NCBI GenBank assembly: GCA_963724805.1
Contig: CAVRWA010000014.1
Coordinates: 1,426,001 to 1,490,000 of the forward strand
DNA: 64,000 nucleotides
Source: CAVQZA01 sp963724805
Lineage (GTDB): Bacteria; Actinomycetota; Thermoleophilia; Gaiellales; Gaiellaceae
Reading direction: 5' to 3'
Shown here one piece after another: positions 9,916 to 18,937 of the stretch. The first letter of the stretch is position 1; every line of letters begins with the position of its first letter. The notes beneath the pieces were generated by a model that was not told the origin of the DNA, searched no databases, and was given only the letters and a program-made list of their open reading frames with translations. The position numbers were made by a program, and so were the translations under genes.

Positions 9916-11122
9916 TCAACGGAACGGGACGGCCTGGCTCCTGCCGGGCACGCGCCGGAAGACGGCGAAGAAGTCGCGGTCGTCCGGGACTAGGTAGCGA
10001 GACGAGGGCTGCTGGCCGTTCGGGACGAGCTTGGATGGGTCGCGGCCGCCGTGAAGGGCGTACGTGATGAAGCTCGGCCATTCGGCGTTGATGTCCAGTT
10101 CGATCGCGCGCACGGCGCCGGCGTGGATCACCGCATCCGCCAGGCTCGCAGCGGTCTGGTAATCGGCGGCGAGGTAAACGAGATTTCCCTGCCTGTCGAC
10201 GCCGACGGCGGAGCGCCAGACACGGACTGCGTTACCGAGGGTGCTGCCCCACAAGGCACCGTTGTCGATCTTCGGGTTGGGACGACCGGCGTCGACGAGG
10301 AGCGGGAGGTTCTGTCGCGCGAATGCGACCCGGGGGCCGGGCGCGCGTCCTCCGCGCCAGGACACCACATCCACGCGGCCATCGCGATATCCGACGAATG
10401 TCCCCAGGCCGGGTAGGAGGGGCTCGTACATATGGCCGTTGATCGCGAAGCCTCCGTGGCCGTCGCGGTAGGTGAAGCCGCTGTTGAAGGTCGCGAGTAG
10501 CCTCCAGCGCTCGCCGTACGGGACCTCGCAACGCACCGCGCGGCGCGCCGGCCGGCGGCTCGTACCGCCCCGGGTAGAGCGCGACCTGGGTCTGCGTCCG
10601 GTCGATCCAGGCGACATATGCGACGTTGCGCGGGTAGGTCGCTTCCGGGCGAAAGGCCGCGACGAGTACGGCGGAGTGGCCACCGACGAGAACGCCAGCC
10701 GGCTGCCAGACTCCCTCTCCGGGAAGTGCAGGGCGCACGACAGGGCGTATGCGAGCCGGCAGACGAGCCGGAACAGCGCCGCCTCGTCGAGCGAAGCGCC
10801 GGACTGCCACGGTCGAGCCGACTGCCGGCAAGCGCTTCAGCGGTGGGCCGCCGGGCTTCGGCGCCCGCCACCGGTAATAGACCCGTTCGACGTCGTTCAC
10901 GAACCACGCGCCGCCGCTCGCGCGGACCCACTCGACGCTCCGGATCCCGAACGGCAGGCTCGACGGCCGCAACATCCACGTCACATACGAGTAGGCGACC
11001 GGCACCGACGCGATCGCGAGGATCAGCGCGACGAGCCGCACGAGCCTCTGCCGCAGAGTCGGAGGACGTTTGCGGCGGTTCCTTGAGCGGACAACATGGG
11101 CGGCCGCGGTCTCGTCGATCAC
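9916..11122 (-). CDS. Membrane-anchored phosphodiester glycosidase (NAGPA/DUF2233-like), one frameshift
   Basis: N-terminal basic stretch and one membrane segment (RLVALILAIASVPVAYSYVT) followed by an extracytoplasmic domain. The C-terminal ~230 residues match the phosphodiester-glycosidase fold: FNSGFTYRDGHGGFAINGHM, GVDRQGNLVYLAADYQ, AVRAIELDINAEWPSFI. Bacterial relatives are annotated as exopolysaccharide or peptidoglycan-related glycosidases. The frame breaks once near 10545. GTG 11122 is taken as start; an ATG option is not obvious. It lies directly upstream of UbiA in the same direction, which fits an envelope-polymer cluster. Confidence 0.75.
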
Positions 11123-11222
11123 GGGACGGGGGACTGCCTCAGCCGTGTGAGAGGCCGATGAGAGGGACTAGTGCGAGCGTCGACGCAAGCCGCGGACATG
11201 GCCGCGCGTCCCGAGCTGCCGC

Positions 11223-11912
11223 TTACTGCGGAGGGTGCTGGTGGCGCTCGAGGTGCGGGGCGCCGCCGATCAGGTCGTAGAGGCGACCGACGCGCGAGTA
11301 GCGGGCCGCCTGGAGCTCGGCGCGAGCGCGACTGCGTTCGAGCTTCGCCGGCCCGTAGAAGCTGTGGGCCCAGACCGAGCTCGGCTTCGCGAGACGCCAG
11401 GCACCGATGATCGCGAGCCCGGGCACGAAGATCCCGAAGGTGCCGAGCTTCAGCTTGCCCTTGAGGAAGGCAATCAGCGCAAACGACATGTTGACCGCGA
11501 TGACCCCGCCCAGCACCCAGTGCGGCATGTCCTTGGCGGGGTCCGCTTCGAGCGGCGCCGTCGTCACGAGGCAGAGGGCCGCGAGCGTGAACCCAATCAG
11601 GGTCGCCTCGATCGAGCTGCGCCCCGCCTCGGTCCAGTAGACGTCGTCGAGGTGGAGGATGAGCGCGAACTCATCGAGCGTGAGCGCAGCGCCGACCCCG
11701 AACAGCGATGCGAGCGCGAGCATCGGGTCGCCGCCCGGCCGGAACGCGATGATCGCCGTACCCGCCGCGAGACAGGCGACGATTCCCGGAACCAGATGGT
11801 GGAGGTGGACGCCGCGCACCGACCCGCTCCGCCAGCCTCGGGCCCGTCCGATCCGTGTATAGGTGCGCACCGCGACGAACGTGAGCAGGAACGCGAGCAG
11901 CAAGAAGAACAA
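11223..11912 (-). CDS. Polytopic integral membrane protein of an actinobacterial family of unknown function
   Basis: About 229 residues with at least five hydrophobic segments: FFLLLAFLLTFVAV, GIVACLAAGTAIIAF, ATLIGFTLAALCLV, GGVIAVNMSFALIAF, FVPGLAIIGAWRL. The motifs VHLHHLVPGI and TLDEFALILHLDDVYW resemble a widely spread actinobacterial membrane protein without a known role. The TTG at 11912 is a weak start; the same frame continues upstream as HYVFRAGREP, which relatives also seem to have, so the true start may lie near 11960 or be hidden by an indel. Confidence 0.65.
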   Translation of the reverse strand: MFFLLLAFLLTFVAVRTYTRIGRARGWRSGSVRGVHLHHLVPGIVACLAAGTAIIAFRPGGDPMLALASLFGVGAALTLDEFALILHLDDVYWTEAGRSSIEATLIGFTLAALCLVTTAPLEADPAKDMPHWVLGGVIAVNMSFALIAFLKGKLKLGTFGIFVPGLAIIGAWRLAKPSSVWAHSFYGPAKLERSRARAELQAARYSRVGRLYDLIGGAPHLERHQHPPQ

Positions 11913-12034
11913 CGGCTCCCGCCCCGCCCGGAAGACGTAATGCTCATAACCCGGGAACGAAACGGAAGAAGTCCGCCAGGGCTAGCAATGTCGGCCAGGG
12001 ACGAGGTGGTTGACCGACGTTCCTGTCTGGTGCG

Positions 12035-12510
12035 TCAGCCGGTGTTCGGGCACTTCCCGCTCTTGTACGCGGCCCGGTCGACGGGTTGCAGGATCCATCT
12101 CCAGGTGCCGTTGACCGAGACGGCGTGCATCGTCGCTGTGGTGACGCCGTCCTCGGATGTCACGCGCACGCTGACGGCCTTGGCCGGTAGGGACTTTCCG
12201 TCCACGTCGACGGGGTCGGCGTAGGTCTCGAGCACCTTGATGCTCTTGAGGTTCCAGCCCTCGTTTTGCTGGCAGGCGACGAAGCGTGCTCTGGTCACGA
12301 CGGCCTGGTCGGCGGGGAGGAGCTCGTCCCAGAGTCTCCCCGACTGGCCACGGGAGAACTGAACGGTGACCTGTTTCACGAAGTCGGAGGCGGATGCTGC
12401 CCGCTCGCAGCTCCGGTGGTTCCGCTTCCTCCGCCACCACCGCAGCCGGCCGCGAAAGCTGCCACCCCGGCGAGAAGCAGCGCCGCGGACGCCTTGGTCA
12501 TGAACTTCAT
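12035..12510 (-). CDS. Putative lipoprotein at the end of the ApbE operon, one frameshift
   Basis: The N-terminus from ATG 12510 reads MKFMTKASAALLLAGVAAFA followed by AGC and a glycine run, a good lipoprotein signal with lipobox A-A-G-C. GGAGG precedes the start, which overlaps the ApbE stop (ATGA). A frameshift near 12400 joins it to a ~120-residue domain (ASDFVKQVTVQFSRGQSGRL through GTWRWILQP) that I do not recognise, possibly NTF2-like by look. It would be anchored to the outer face of the membrane. Its place downstream of ApbE and the ferric-reductase-like protein suggests a part in extracytoplasmic redox work, which is inference. Confidence 0.65.
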
Positions 12511-13469
12511 GCAGGCACCTCCGTGAGCCTTTGTGTCCCGACGAGCGGCAGGTCGCCCAGTACGACGGGGTCACCCTCGAAGGGGACGAGAAGAGCAGCG
12601 AGCCCGGGTCGCCTGCGGAGCACGTCGCCGGACTCGCCGAGCGGCGCGACTGCGAGCGCAGTGGCGTAGGCCTCGACCTCTGCGGCGTCCGGGCCGACGA
12701 CCGTGACCGCCAGTGGCCCCTCCAGCGCTGGAGCTCCCGTTGCCGGGTCGATCAGATGATGGAGCCGCCCGTCCGGGCCGAAGCGGCGAGTGTCGCGCCC
12801 CGACGTGGCGACTGCACCGTCGTCGATCGAGATCGTCCCGATCTGCGCGCCCGGCGAGCGCGGGTCGGCGATCGCGAGGCGCCAGGGGCCGCCCTCGGGG
12901 GTCGCGCCCCAGACGACGATGTCCCCGCCGAGATCGACGAGCCCGCCCGGAAGGTCGAGCCACGCCTCGCGCATCGCCCACAGGGCGCGCGTGGCAGAAA
13001 ATCCCTTGCCGATGCCGCCGAGGTCGACGGCGGCACCAGCCTCGACACGAGCTCGCCCGGCGGCTGCATCGATCTCGATGGCCGCCCCCGCGCACCACCC
13101 GCTCGCGCTGACGGGCGGTTTCTCCTCCAGCTGCTCGAACGAGCGGTCGTAGCCGGCGGCCGCGAGTACCGGGAGGATCGTCGGGTCGAATCTCCCACCG
13201 GTCTCCTCACGCGCCCGCAGCGCGACGCGCAGCGCCGCGACGAGCCGGTCGTCGATCGCGCACCACTCACCGCCCGCACGGTTCAGGCGCGACAGGTCGC
13301 TGCGCTCGTCGAAGCGCGAGAGGACCCTCTCGCAGGTATCGACCTCGGCGCGGCCGGCCGTGAGCGCGCGCCGCGCTCGCGCCGCGTCCGGGCGAGCGGC
13401 GGTGACCGCCACCTCGCACTCGGTGCCCATGGCGTGGAATCGCTCCCGAACGAGGCGGGCGCCGATCAT
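12507..13469 (-). CDS. apbE: FAD:protein FMN transferase (ApbE family)
   Basis: A 320-residue ApbE-family protein. ApbE enzymes cleave FAD and attach FMN through a phosphoester to a Thr/Ser of extracytoplasmic redox proteins, using Mg2+. Family marks seen: FHAMGTECEVAV at the N-terminus, ETGGRFDPTILPVLAAAGYD, DLGGIGKGFSATRALWAM, LVDLGGDIVVWG, GAVATSGRDTRRF and HHLIDPATGAP near the end. No long signal peptide is visible. Both ends overlap their neighbours by ATGA (lipoprotein downstream, ferric-reductase-like protein upstream), so translation is probably coupled. The flavinylation target is not obvious: no FMN-binding-domain protein with the usual motif is in this operon. Confidence 0.92.
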   Translation of the reverse strand: MIGARLVRERFHAMGTECEVAVTAARPDAARARRALTAGRAEVDTCERVLSRFDERSDLSRLNRAGGEWCAIDDRLVAALRVALRAREETGGRFDPTILPVLAAAGYDRSFEQLEEKPPVSASGWCAGAAIEIDAAAGRARVEAGAAVDLGGIGKGFSATRALWAMREAWLDLPGGLVDLGGDIVVWGATPEGGPWRLAIADPRSPGAQIGTISIDDGAVATSGRDTRRFGPDGRLHHLIDPATGAPALEGPLAVTVVGPDAAEVEAYATALAVAPLGESGDVLRRRPGLAALLVPFEGDPVVLGDLPLVGTQRLTEVPA

Positions 13470-14089
13470 GCCGAGAGCGCCTTCACGGGTGCCGGTTCGC
13501 TGCGCGGCGCAGGCTCGGCGGCCAGGGGGCGTCGTCTCGGTGCTGCGGCTTGGCGGGGCATGAGGATGCGCGCGAAGACGAGCCAGAGAATCGGACTGAT
13601 CGCGATCGCACCGAACACCAGGCCGGTGGTTCCCTGCAGGTCGGTGCCCGCATGAAGCGCGTGGCCGAGCGCGAGAGCGAACGCGGCGAACGACGCGTAG
13701 TGGAGCAGACGCCACTTGCGCTGCCCGATGCGGCGGCGCACGTGGAAGGACAGGGCAAGCGCCAGCATCAGATAGCCGGCGACGACCCCGGCCGCCACCG
13801 TGATCGGCCGCCACGGAGCCGTTCCGGGGACGACCACGGCGACCAGGCCGAAGCGCATCACCGGGTCGAGCAGGATCGCGATCCCGTGGAGCATGACCAT
13901 CGCCAGACCGGTCCAGATCAGCGTCTGGTGCCAGCCGAGGAGGTCCTTCTGCCGCTTCGGCTTCAGGATCCTCGTGCTGAACATCAGGCCGAGCGTGACA
14001 GCCAGAGTCAGCAGGGCGAACCCGACCAGTCCAGCCGCACGCGCGATCAGCCATGCGACCGGCATCCCCGCAGCAGCGAGCTCGATCAT
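13466..14089 (-). CDS. Ferric-reductase-like transmembrane protein
   Basis: Polytopic membrane protein of 207 residues starting at ATG 14089, which overlaps the upstream stop. Segments such as LVGFALLTLAVTLGLMFS, LIWTGLAMVMLHGIAILL, VAAGVVAGYLMLALALSF and YASFAAFALALGHALHAG contain spaced histidines (LGWHQTL, MLHGIA, LLHYAS, GHALHAG), the pattern of the two-haem ferric reductase/MsrQ-like core. It would carry electrons across the membrane. Its tight overlap with apbE supports a flavin-dependent extracytoplasmic electron route, a pairing known from comparative studies of flavinylation. Confidence 0.8.
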   Translation of the reverse strand: MIELAAAGMPVAWLIARAAGLVGFALLTLAVTLGLMFSTRILKPKRQKDLLGWHQTLIWTGLAMVMLHGIAILLDPVMRFGLVAVVVPGTAPWRPITVAAGVVAGYLMLALALSFHVRRRIGQRKWRLLHYASFAAFALALGHALHAGTDLQGTTGLVFGAIAISPILWLVFARILMPRQAAAPRRRPLAAEPAPRSEPAPVKALSA

Positions 14090-14313
14090 CCCGCCGGCAC
14101 CGGCGAGGTCCTGGTCGTCCCATGGGTGGCCGTCGAGCCGGCACCCGGCACGACGACAAGGCTGGTCGTCCCGTTCTTGTTCTTCACGAGCACGGCGCCG
14201 GGGATCGATCCCGAGGTGCCGGCAGGCGTCGGCTGCTGACGCGTCCAAGCAAGGAACGCGACCACAGCGAGGAGAGCCCATACGGAGAGCACCGTTGCCC
14301 AGATCGCGCGCAT
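14086..14313 (-). CDS. Small membrane-anchored protein (75 aa) in the ApbE operon
   Basis: Single N-terminal hydrophobic segment (IWATVLSVWALLAVVAFLAW) followed by a short polar, Gly/Thr/Pro-rich extracytoplasmic tail with KNKNGTTSLVVVPG. I do not recognise a family. The stop overlaps the start of the ferric-reductase-like gene (ATGA) and the start overlaps the stop of the next small gene (TGATG), so it is almost surely translated as part of this operon. The Thr-rich tail could in principle accept FMN, but there is no known flavinylation motif. Confidence 0.65.
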   Translation of the reverse strand: MRAIWATVLSVWALLAVVAFLAWTRQQPTPAGTSGSIPGAVLVKNKNGTTSLVVVPGAGSTATHGTTRTSPVPAG

Positions 14314-14531
14314 CAGCCCCCCGGCTCGACTCTCGGCGGCGCTGCGGGCGCATTGCCGACGACCTGGCTGACCGTGGGAGTCGACGGCCGCACCGGCGCG
14401 GCCTTACGCGTCAACCCGGCGATCGCCGCAGCCCCTGTTACCACCGTAGCCGCGAGCACTGCAGCGAGAGCGAACAGTTCACGGCGGCCTGGCATGGCTG
14501 CGCCGGTGCGATCGGTTCTTGTCGCGTCCAA
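14313..14531 (-). CDS. Small membrane protein (72 aa), first gene of the ApbE operon
   Basis: Short protein with one hydrophobic segment (ELFALAAVLAATVVTGAAAI) and a proline-rich tail. TTG 14531 is the furthest start; ATG 14495 (MPGRREL) is an alternative, and neither has a strong ribosome site. The stop overlaps the following ATG by one base (TGATG). No family recognised. Its role is likely tied to the membrane redox proteins that follow. Confidence 0.5.
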   Translation of the reverse strand: MDATRTDRTGAAMPGRRELFALAAVLAATVVTGAAAIAGLTRKAAPVRPSTPTVSQVVGNAPAAPPRVEPGG

Positions 14532-14660
14532 TCGACGCTCGCGTGCTCAGCTGCGGTTCCGTGTCGAGGCCTCCCTTCGGGCCACTTCGAACCTAGCCGC
14601 GGGCACTGCTGCAAACATCCGTAGCGACCCTGATCGACCCTGCGGAACTGCCGCGCGAGT

Positions 14661-14685
14661 GCCTCCCCGCTAGAGCAGGGGAGGC
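14661..14685. terminator. Stem-loop with 8-bp perfect arms
   Basis: GCCTCCCC and GGGGAGGC pair perfectly around a 9-base loop. It lies between the secreted-protein gene (ending at 14754, minus) and the start of the ApbE operon, so it probably ends the former transcript. There is no clear U-tract. Confidence 0.5.
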
Positions 14686-14753
14686 GAATTCGAACAAGTG
14701 GCTCGACGACTCGCGCCGAGCAGCAGCTCGTGCCAGCGTCCTGCTCTGCCCGC

Positions 14754-15212
14754 CTAGAACGTGCCGGATGCGATCACGACCCCCGCCGTCGTCTGCACGG
14801 TGACCGTCGAGCCGTGCACGATCACGGGCACACGCTGGCCGCGCTCGCTGTTCCGCGTGAGCTGCGCGATCCCCTTGCTCGACACCTTCGTCGAGCCGAC
14901 GGTGGCACCGTTGACCCGCACGAGCACCGATGTGCCGCGAAGCGACGCGAGACGCTCCACCTCGACCTGGAACTCACGCTGGCCCGGCTGCGCCTGATAC
15001 TGCGCCGATCCGCTCGCCCGGCTGTACGCCGATCCCGGCCTGAGCGGAATCTGCTGGTTGACGGTCGCCTGAGCAGACATGCTGCCTCTGATCGTGTTCG
15101 GCCCGGCGCTCGGTGAGGCGGCGGCGAGGGCAGCGGCGGGCGTGACCAAGAGCGCTATCCCGACCGCCAGGGCTGCAACCGTAGGGTTCATTCGTCTTCC
15201 TGCTGTGGTCAT
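14754..15212 (-). CDS. Secreted protein of unknown function (152 aa)
   Basis: N-terminal signal peptide (VAALAVGIALLVTPAAALAA) followed by ~120 residues rich in beta-type sequence (QREFQVEVERLASLRGTSVL, VPVIVHGSTVTVQTTAGVVI). It looks like a small extracellular beta-sandwich protein, but no family is certain. ATG 15212 has GGAGG nine bases upstream. Its 5' leader (about 48 bases) is nearly identical to that of the haem-binding protein gene at 21276, which suggests a shared promoter or translation control. Confidence 0.65.
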   Translation of the reverse strand: MTTAGRRMNPTVAALAVGIALLVTPAAALAAASPSAGPNTIRGSMSAQATVNQQIPLRPGSAYSRASGSAQYQAQPGQREFQVEVERLASLRGTSVLVRVNGATVGSTKVSSKGIAQLTRNSERGQRVPVIVHGSTVTVQTTAGVVIASGTF

Positions 15213-15257
15213 CTCGATACCTCCACTAGCTGGATAGACCGCTTAGCCTGCAAAGCC
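15210..15257 (-). repeat. Leader repeat copy 1, upstream of secreted-protein gene
   Basis: The minus strand reads GGCTAAGCGGTCTATC then CAGCTAGTGGAGGTATCGAG and ATG. Copy 2 lies at 21230-21279 on the plus strand, with about five differences and one or two inserted bases. Both include the ribosome site and start codon, and the genes behind them are unrelated, so the leader was duplicated or kept for regulation. Confidence 0.7.
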
Positions 15258-15653
15258 CTAGCAACCCGCAACACGCTCCAACCAGACGCCAGCAGGCAAG
15301 CCGCAAACTCGCGCTCATGCCCCGTCAGCGGAAGTGTCGGGCGATGCGTCATCAGGTCTCCTTTGTTGGTGTGGATTCTGTCGCCTCCAGTTCTACGGAG
15401 TGACAGGACAAGCGTGCGACAAGCGCCGGTAAAGAATCCGACTCAAGAAGACAAGAAACGCCCCACGCAATGCCACGCCGCCGCGATGACCACAGCCCGA
15501 AGCCAACTCAGAGCTACTACCAGGGCTGGCCCGCCGTGATCCAGCACCGCCGCTTGCAGCCGCCGCCTGACGCGTGCTGCGGAAAACCCGCAGGAACGAC
15601 CGGCGCCCGCCCTGATTCCGGGGAGAGCGCCGATCGTAAGATCGAGTACAGAA
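15258..15653. other. Intergenic stretch without a convincing gene
   Basis: About 400 bases between the secreted-protein leader and a truncated acetyltransferase. I see no family-like protein in any frame and no clear repeat or RNA gene. Confidence 0.5.
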
Positions 15654-15832
15654 TGAGCGCCGTGACCGAGTTCCGCGACGTCAACCTCCGGAACGGCACC
15701 ACACTGCGCCTGCGAGCGCCGCACGCAGCGGACTCGGGGGCGCTGCTCGCGTTCATGGCAGACCTGTCCGAGCGGAGACGCTATTTGCGTTTCCACGGGA
15801 CCGGCCAGTCGGGCCTTCTCGAGATTTGGTAG
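15654..15832 (+). pseudogene. N-terminal fragment of a GNAT acetyltransferase
   Basis: The frame from ATG 15654 reads like the first ~50 residues of a GNAT enzyme of the Pat-like type: FRDVNLRNGTTLRLRAPHAA, then LLAFMADLSERRRYLRFHG. It ends at TAG 15830-15832, far before the acetyl-CoA-binding motif A, so it cannot be functional by itself. It abuts the start of the VIT1-like gene, suggesting a deletion or rearrangement joined the two. Confidence 0.65.
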
Positions 15833-16635
15833 CGGGAGACGAGGCGCCGACGCCCGGGATCCCGGCAGACCGACTGCCCGCGCGCAGGCAGGACTCCGGG
15901 CCGCATCCGACCGGCGGCGATGAGTTGCGCGAGCGCGTGCTCGGAGAGCGCGGCCGGATCGCGAAGCTGTCGCGTATCCGGGAGCTCGTGCTCGGCTTCC
16001 AGGACGGCTTGCTCGTGCCGCTCGGGGTCGTCACCGGCCTCGCGGGCGCCTCGGTCGGCTCTACCGCCGTGATCGTCGGCGGCCTCGCCGAGGCGGCGGC
16101 CGGCGCGCTCGCGATGGGCACCGGTGCGTTCCTGGCGAGCCAGGCCGAGAACCAGCTCTTCGCGAGCGAGATCGCTGACGAGCAGGCCGAGCTGCAGGAT
16201 CACCCCGCCGTCGAGATCGAGGAGCTCGCCCTGCTCCTCCGCGAGGAGGGCCTCTCGCCCGAGGACGCGAAGGTCGCGAGCGACAGGATCGCGACCTCGA
16301 CGTACGCGCTGATCAAGACGAAGGTCGAGAAGGAGCTCGGCCTGCCATACGGCGAGACCGAGACGGCCCGCGGCGACGCGGTCGTGGTCGGTGCCTCCTA
16401 CGCGGTCGCGGCGCTGATCCCGCTCTGGCCGTACTTCTTCTTCTCGTTGAGTGTCGCGCTCCCGATCTCGCTCGTCTGCACAGGCCTCGCGCTCTTCGCG
16501 CTCGGTGTCCTCAAGGGACGGGTGGCGCGGATGGCGCTCGTGCGCAGCGGCCTCCAGGTGCTCGTGATCGGCGGCGCCTCGGCGGCGATCGGCTACCTGA
16601 TCGGCTCGGTCGGGCCGAGGCTGTTCGGAGGCTAG
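15826..16635 (+). CDS. VIT1/CCC1-family transporter-like membrane protein
   Basis: About 269 residues (TTG 15826; the conserved part begins near residue 45). Family marks: RELVLGFQDGLLVPLGVVTG in the first membrane segment, VGGLAEAAAGALAMGTGAFL in the second, a cytoplasmic acidic helical domain (ENQLFASEIADEQAELQDHP, EIEELALLLREEGLSPEDAK) and three C-terminal spans. VIT1/CCC1 proteins move Fe2+ or Mn2+ across membranes, with the acidic domain as metal collector. It ends three bases before the P1B-type ATPase gene, so the two form a metal-handling operon. Confidence 0.88.
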   Translation: MVAGDEAPTPGIPADRLPARRQDSGPHPTGGDELRERVLGERGRIAKLSRIRELVLGFQDGLLVPLGVVTGLAGASVGSTAVIVGGLAEAAAGALAMGTGAFLASQAENQLFASEIADEQAELQDHPAVEIEELALLLREEGLSPEDAKVASDRIATSTYALIKTKVEKELGLPYGETETARGDAVVVGASYAVAALIPLWPYFFFSLSVALPISLVCTGLALFALGVLKGRVARMALVRSGLQVLVIGGASAAIGYLIGSVGPRLFGG

Positions 16636-16638
16636 GAG

Positions 16639-18427
16639 ATGCGCGCGCGCCTTCTCGCGCTCGCGGCGCTCGTCTGCGTCGTGGTCGGCGGCATCCTCTA
16701 CGCGTTCGGCTACGGCGGCGGCGCGGATGCGGTCTGGGCGGCGGGCTCGGCGATCATGCTCGTGCCGCTCACGTGGTCGGTGCTGCGGACGCTGTGGCAC
16801 CACGACGTCGGGGTGGATGCGATCGCGCTCGTGGCGATCGCGGGCGCGCTCGCGACCGGCGAGTACTTCGCGGGCTCGGTGATCGCGCTGATGCTGGCCG
16901 GCGGGAACGCGCTCGAGGAGGTGGCCGCGGGCCGGGCGCGGCGCGAGCTGACGGCGCTGATCGAGCGCGCGCCGCGCGTCGCGACCAGGAGGCGCGGCGA
17001 CACCCTCGAGGAGGTCTCCGTCGACGACCTCGTCGTCGGCGACGTCGTCGTCGTGCGCGCCGGCGAGGTCGTCCCCGTGGACGGCGTCGTCGTCTCGGAC
17101 GAGGCGGTCGTCGACGAGTCCTCGCTCACCGGCGAGCCCCTGCCGAGCACGATCCAGCGAGGCGGGATGGCGCGGAGCGGCACCTCGAACGCGGCGGACC
17201 CCTTCGAGCTGCGCACCGCCCGGCCGGCCGCCGAGAGCGCGTACGCGAACCTCGTCCGCCTCGTCCGCCAGGCCGAGACGCAGAAGGCGCCCTTCGTCCG
17301 GATCGCCGACCGCTACGCGGCGATCTTCCTCCCGGTCGCGCTGCTCGTCGCCGGCGCGGCCTGGGCCGCGAGCGGCGATCCCGTGCGCGCGGTCTCGGTG
17401 CTCGTCGTCGCGACGCCGTGCCCGCTGATCCTCGCCGCCCCGATCGCGTTCATCGCGGGAGTCTCGCGGGCCGCCCACGCCGGCGTGATCGTCAAGGGCG
17501 GCGGCGTGATCGAGCTGCTCGGGGAGGCGAAGACCGTCCTCCTGGACAAGACCGGCACGCTCACGCTGGGCACGCCGGAGGTCGACGACGTCGTCGCGCT
17601 CGACGGGATCGCTCCCGACGAGGCGCTGCGGCTCGCCGCCTCGCTCGACCAGCTCTCGACCCACCCGCTCGCCGCCGCGCTCGTGCGCGAGGCGCAGCGG
17701 CGGCGGCTCGACGCTCACCTTCCCCGAGCAGGTGGACGAGACGGTCGGCAAGGGAATCACCGGCCTCGTCGGCGGCCTGCGCGTCGCGGTCGGCAGCCCC
17801 TCCTGGCTCGATCCGGCACGCCCCGACGACGACGGCGCGAAGATGCTCGTCCAGGTGGACGGCAAGCTCGTCGGCTCGGTCGCGATCGCCGACCGGCTGC
17901 GCGACGACGCGCCGAGCCTGACCCCCGGCCTGAAGGCGGCCGGGATCCTCCACGTCGCACTCGTCACCGGTGACAGGGCGGCGGTCGCAGACGCGATCGG
18001 CCGCCAGGTGGGCGCAGACAGGGTCTACAGCGACCAGACGCCCGAGCAGAAGCTCGAGGTCGTCCGCTCGATGCGGTCGCGCGCGGACCTCCGGCCGGTC
18101 GTGATGGTCGGCGACGGGATCAACGACGCGCCCGCGCTCGCGCTCGCCGACGTCGGGATCGCGATGGGCTCGGCCGGCGCCACGGTCTCGTCCGAGACCG
18201 CCGACGCCGTGATCGTGGTCGACCGCGTCGACCGCGTCGCCGACGCGGTCCGGATCGGCCGCCGCTCGCTGCACATCGCCCGCCAGAGCGTGCTGCTCGG
18301 GATCGGCGCGAGCCTCGTCGCGATGGGATTCGCCGCGTTCGGCTACATCGACCCGGTCTTCGGCGCCCTGCTGCAGGAAGTGATCGACGTCGGCGTGATC
18401 CTCAACGCGCTGCGCGCCCTGAGGTGA
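16639..18427 (+). CDS. P1B-type heavy-metal-translocating ATPase, one frameshift
   Basis: Membrane pump of ~595 residues without an N-terminal metal-binding domain. Motifs in order: actuator SSLTGEPLPS, membrane motif ATPCPLILAAP (a CPL variant instead of the common CPC), phosphorylation DKTGTLTLG, the HP dipeptide STHPLAAAL typical of P1B pumps, and GDGINDAPALALAD. The frame breaks near 17708; past it VDETVGKGITGLVGG continues normally to TGA 18425-18427. The CPL motif does not allow a confident metal assignment; Fe or Mn would suit the upstream VIT1-like gene. It overlaps tail-to-tail with the PPOX-type gene on the minus strand. Confidence 0.85.
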
Positions 18428-18906
18428 GTACGATCGCCCGGTGGGCGCCCGCCACCTGTCCGCGGCGAAGTGATCGCAAGATACGCGGTCTCGGTTCCGC
18501 TGGCCGACTTGCCGCGCAGTTTCGTCACGAGGCGGTAGAGCGGGAGGATCAGGATCTTGTCGATCCGGTACTTCTCGGCCATCAGGCGATCGATCCACGC
18601 GTGGTCGGCATCGGGGAGGAACTCGACGTGCACAGGGATCGGCTCGCCTTTGAGGACGCCGCGTGCTGTGCACGGCGCGACGATCGCCGTTGAGTTCTGC
18701 CGGAGGCGTTTCGCCTTGTACGAGTCCGCCGCGGTCGTGACGAACAGCCGCCCTTCGTCCTCGACGAACCAGACGGGAGTTGAAACGGGCGTGCCGTCGC
18801 GCCGGTAGGTCGTGAGGCTTAGGTACTCTGCCGGAGACGGTGAGGGCGCTAGCGGTACCGCGGTCGGTGGTGTGTTCAAGGACTGGCATTTCTCTTTTCC
18901 TCTCAT
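18343..18906 (-). CDS. PPOX-class (F420/FMN-dependent) oxidoreductase
   Basis: Split-barrel flavin/deazaflavin protein. The core is typical: YLSLTTYRRDGTPVSTPVWF, GRLFVTTAADSYKAKRLRQN, VAPCTARGVLKGEPIPVHVE. In actinobacteria many such proteins use cofactor F420. The last ~35 residues (after TAYLAIT) run into the 3' end of the P1B ATPase on the other strand and are probably not native, so the true stop may have been lost to an indel. The start at 18906 gives a somewhat long N-terminus; the barrel starts near residue 26. Confidence 0.75.
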   Translation of the reverse strand: MRGKEKCQSLNTPPTAVPLAPSPSPAEYLSLTTYRRDGTPVSTPVWFVEDEGRLFVTTAADSYKAKRLRQNSTAIVAPCTARGVLKGEPIPVHVEFLPDADHAWIDRLMAEKYRIDKILILPLYRLVTKLRGKSASGTETAYLAITSPRTGGGRPPGDRTHLRARSALRITPTSITSCSRAPKTGSM

Positions 18907-18937
18907 CGCGTCGGGTGGTAGGGGCGAGCATCGTGGT

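Noticed and set aside
15781..17967. 728-codon minus frame opposite the VIT1-like and P1B genes
   Set aside because: Acid/Arg-rich shadow of real genes with no domain and no start context.
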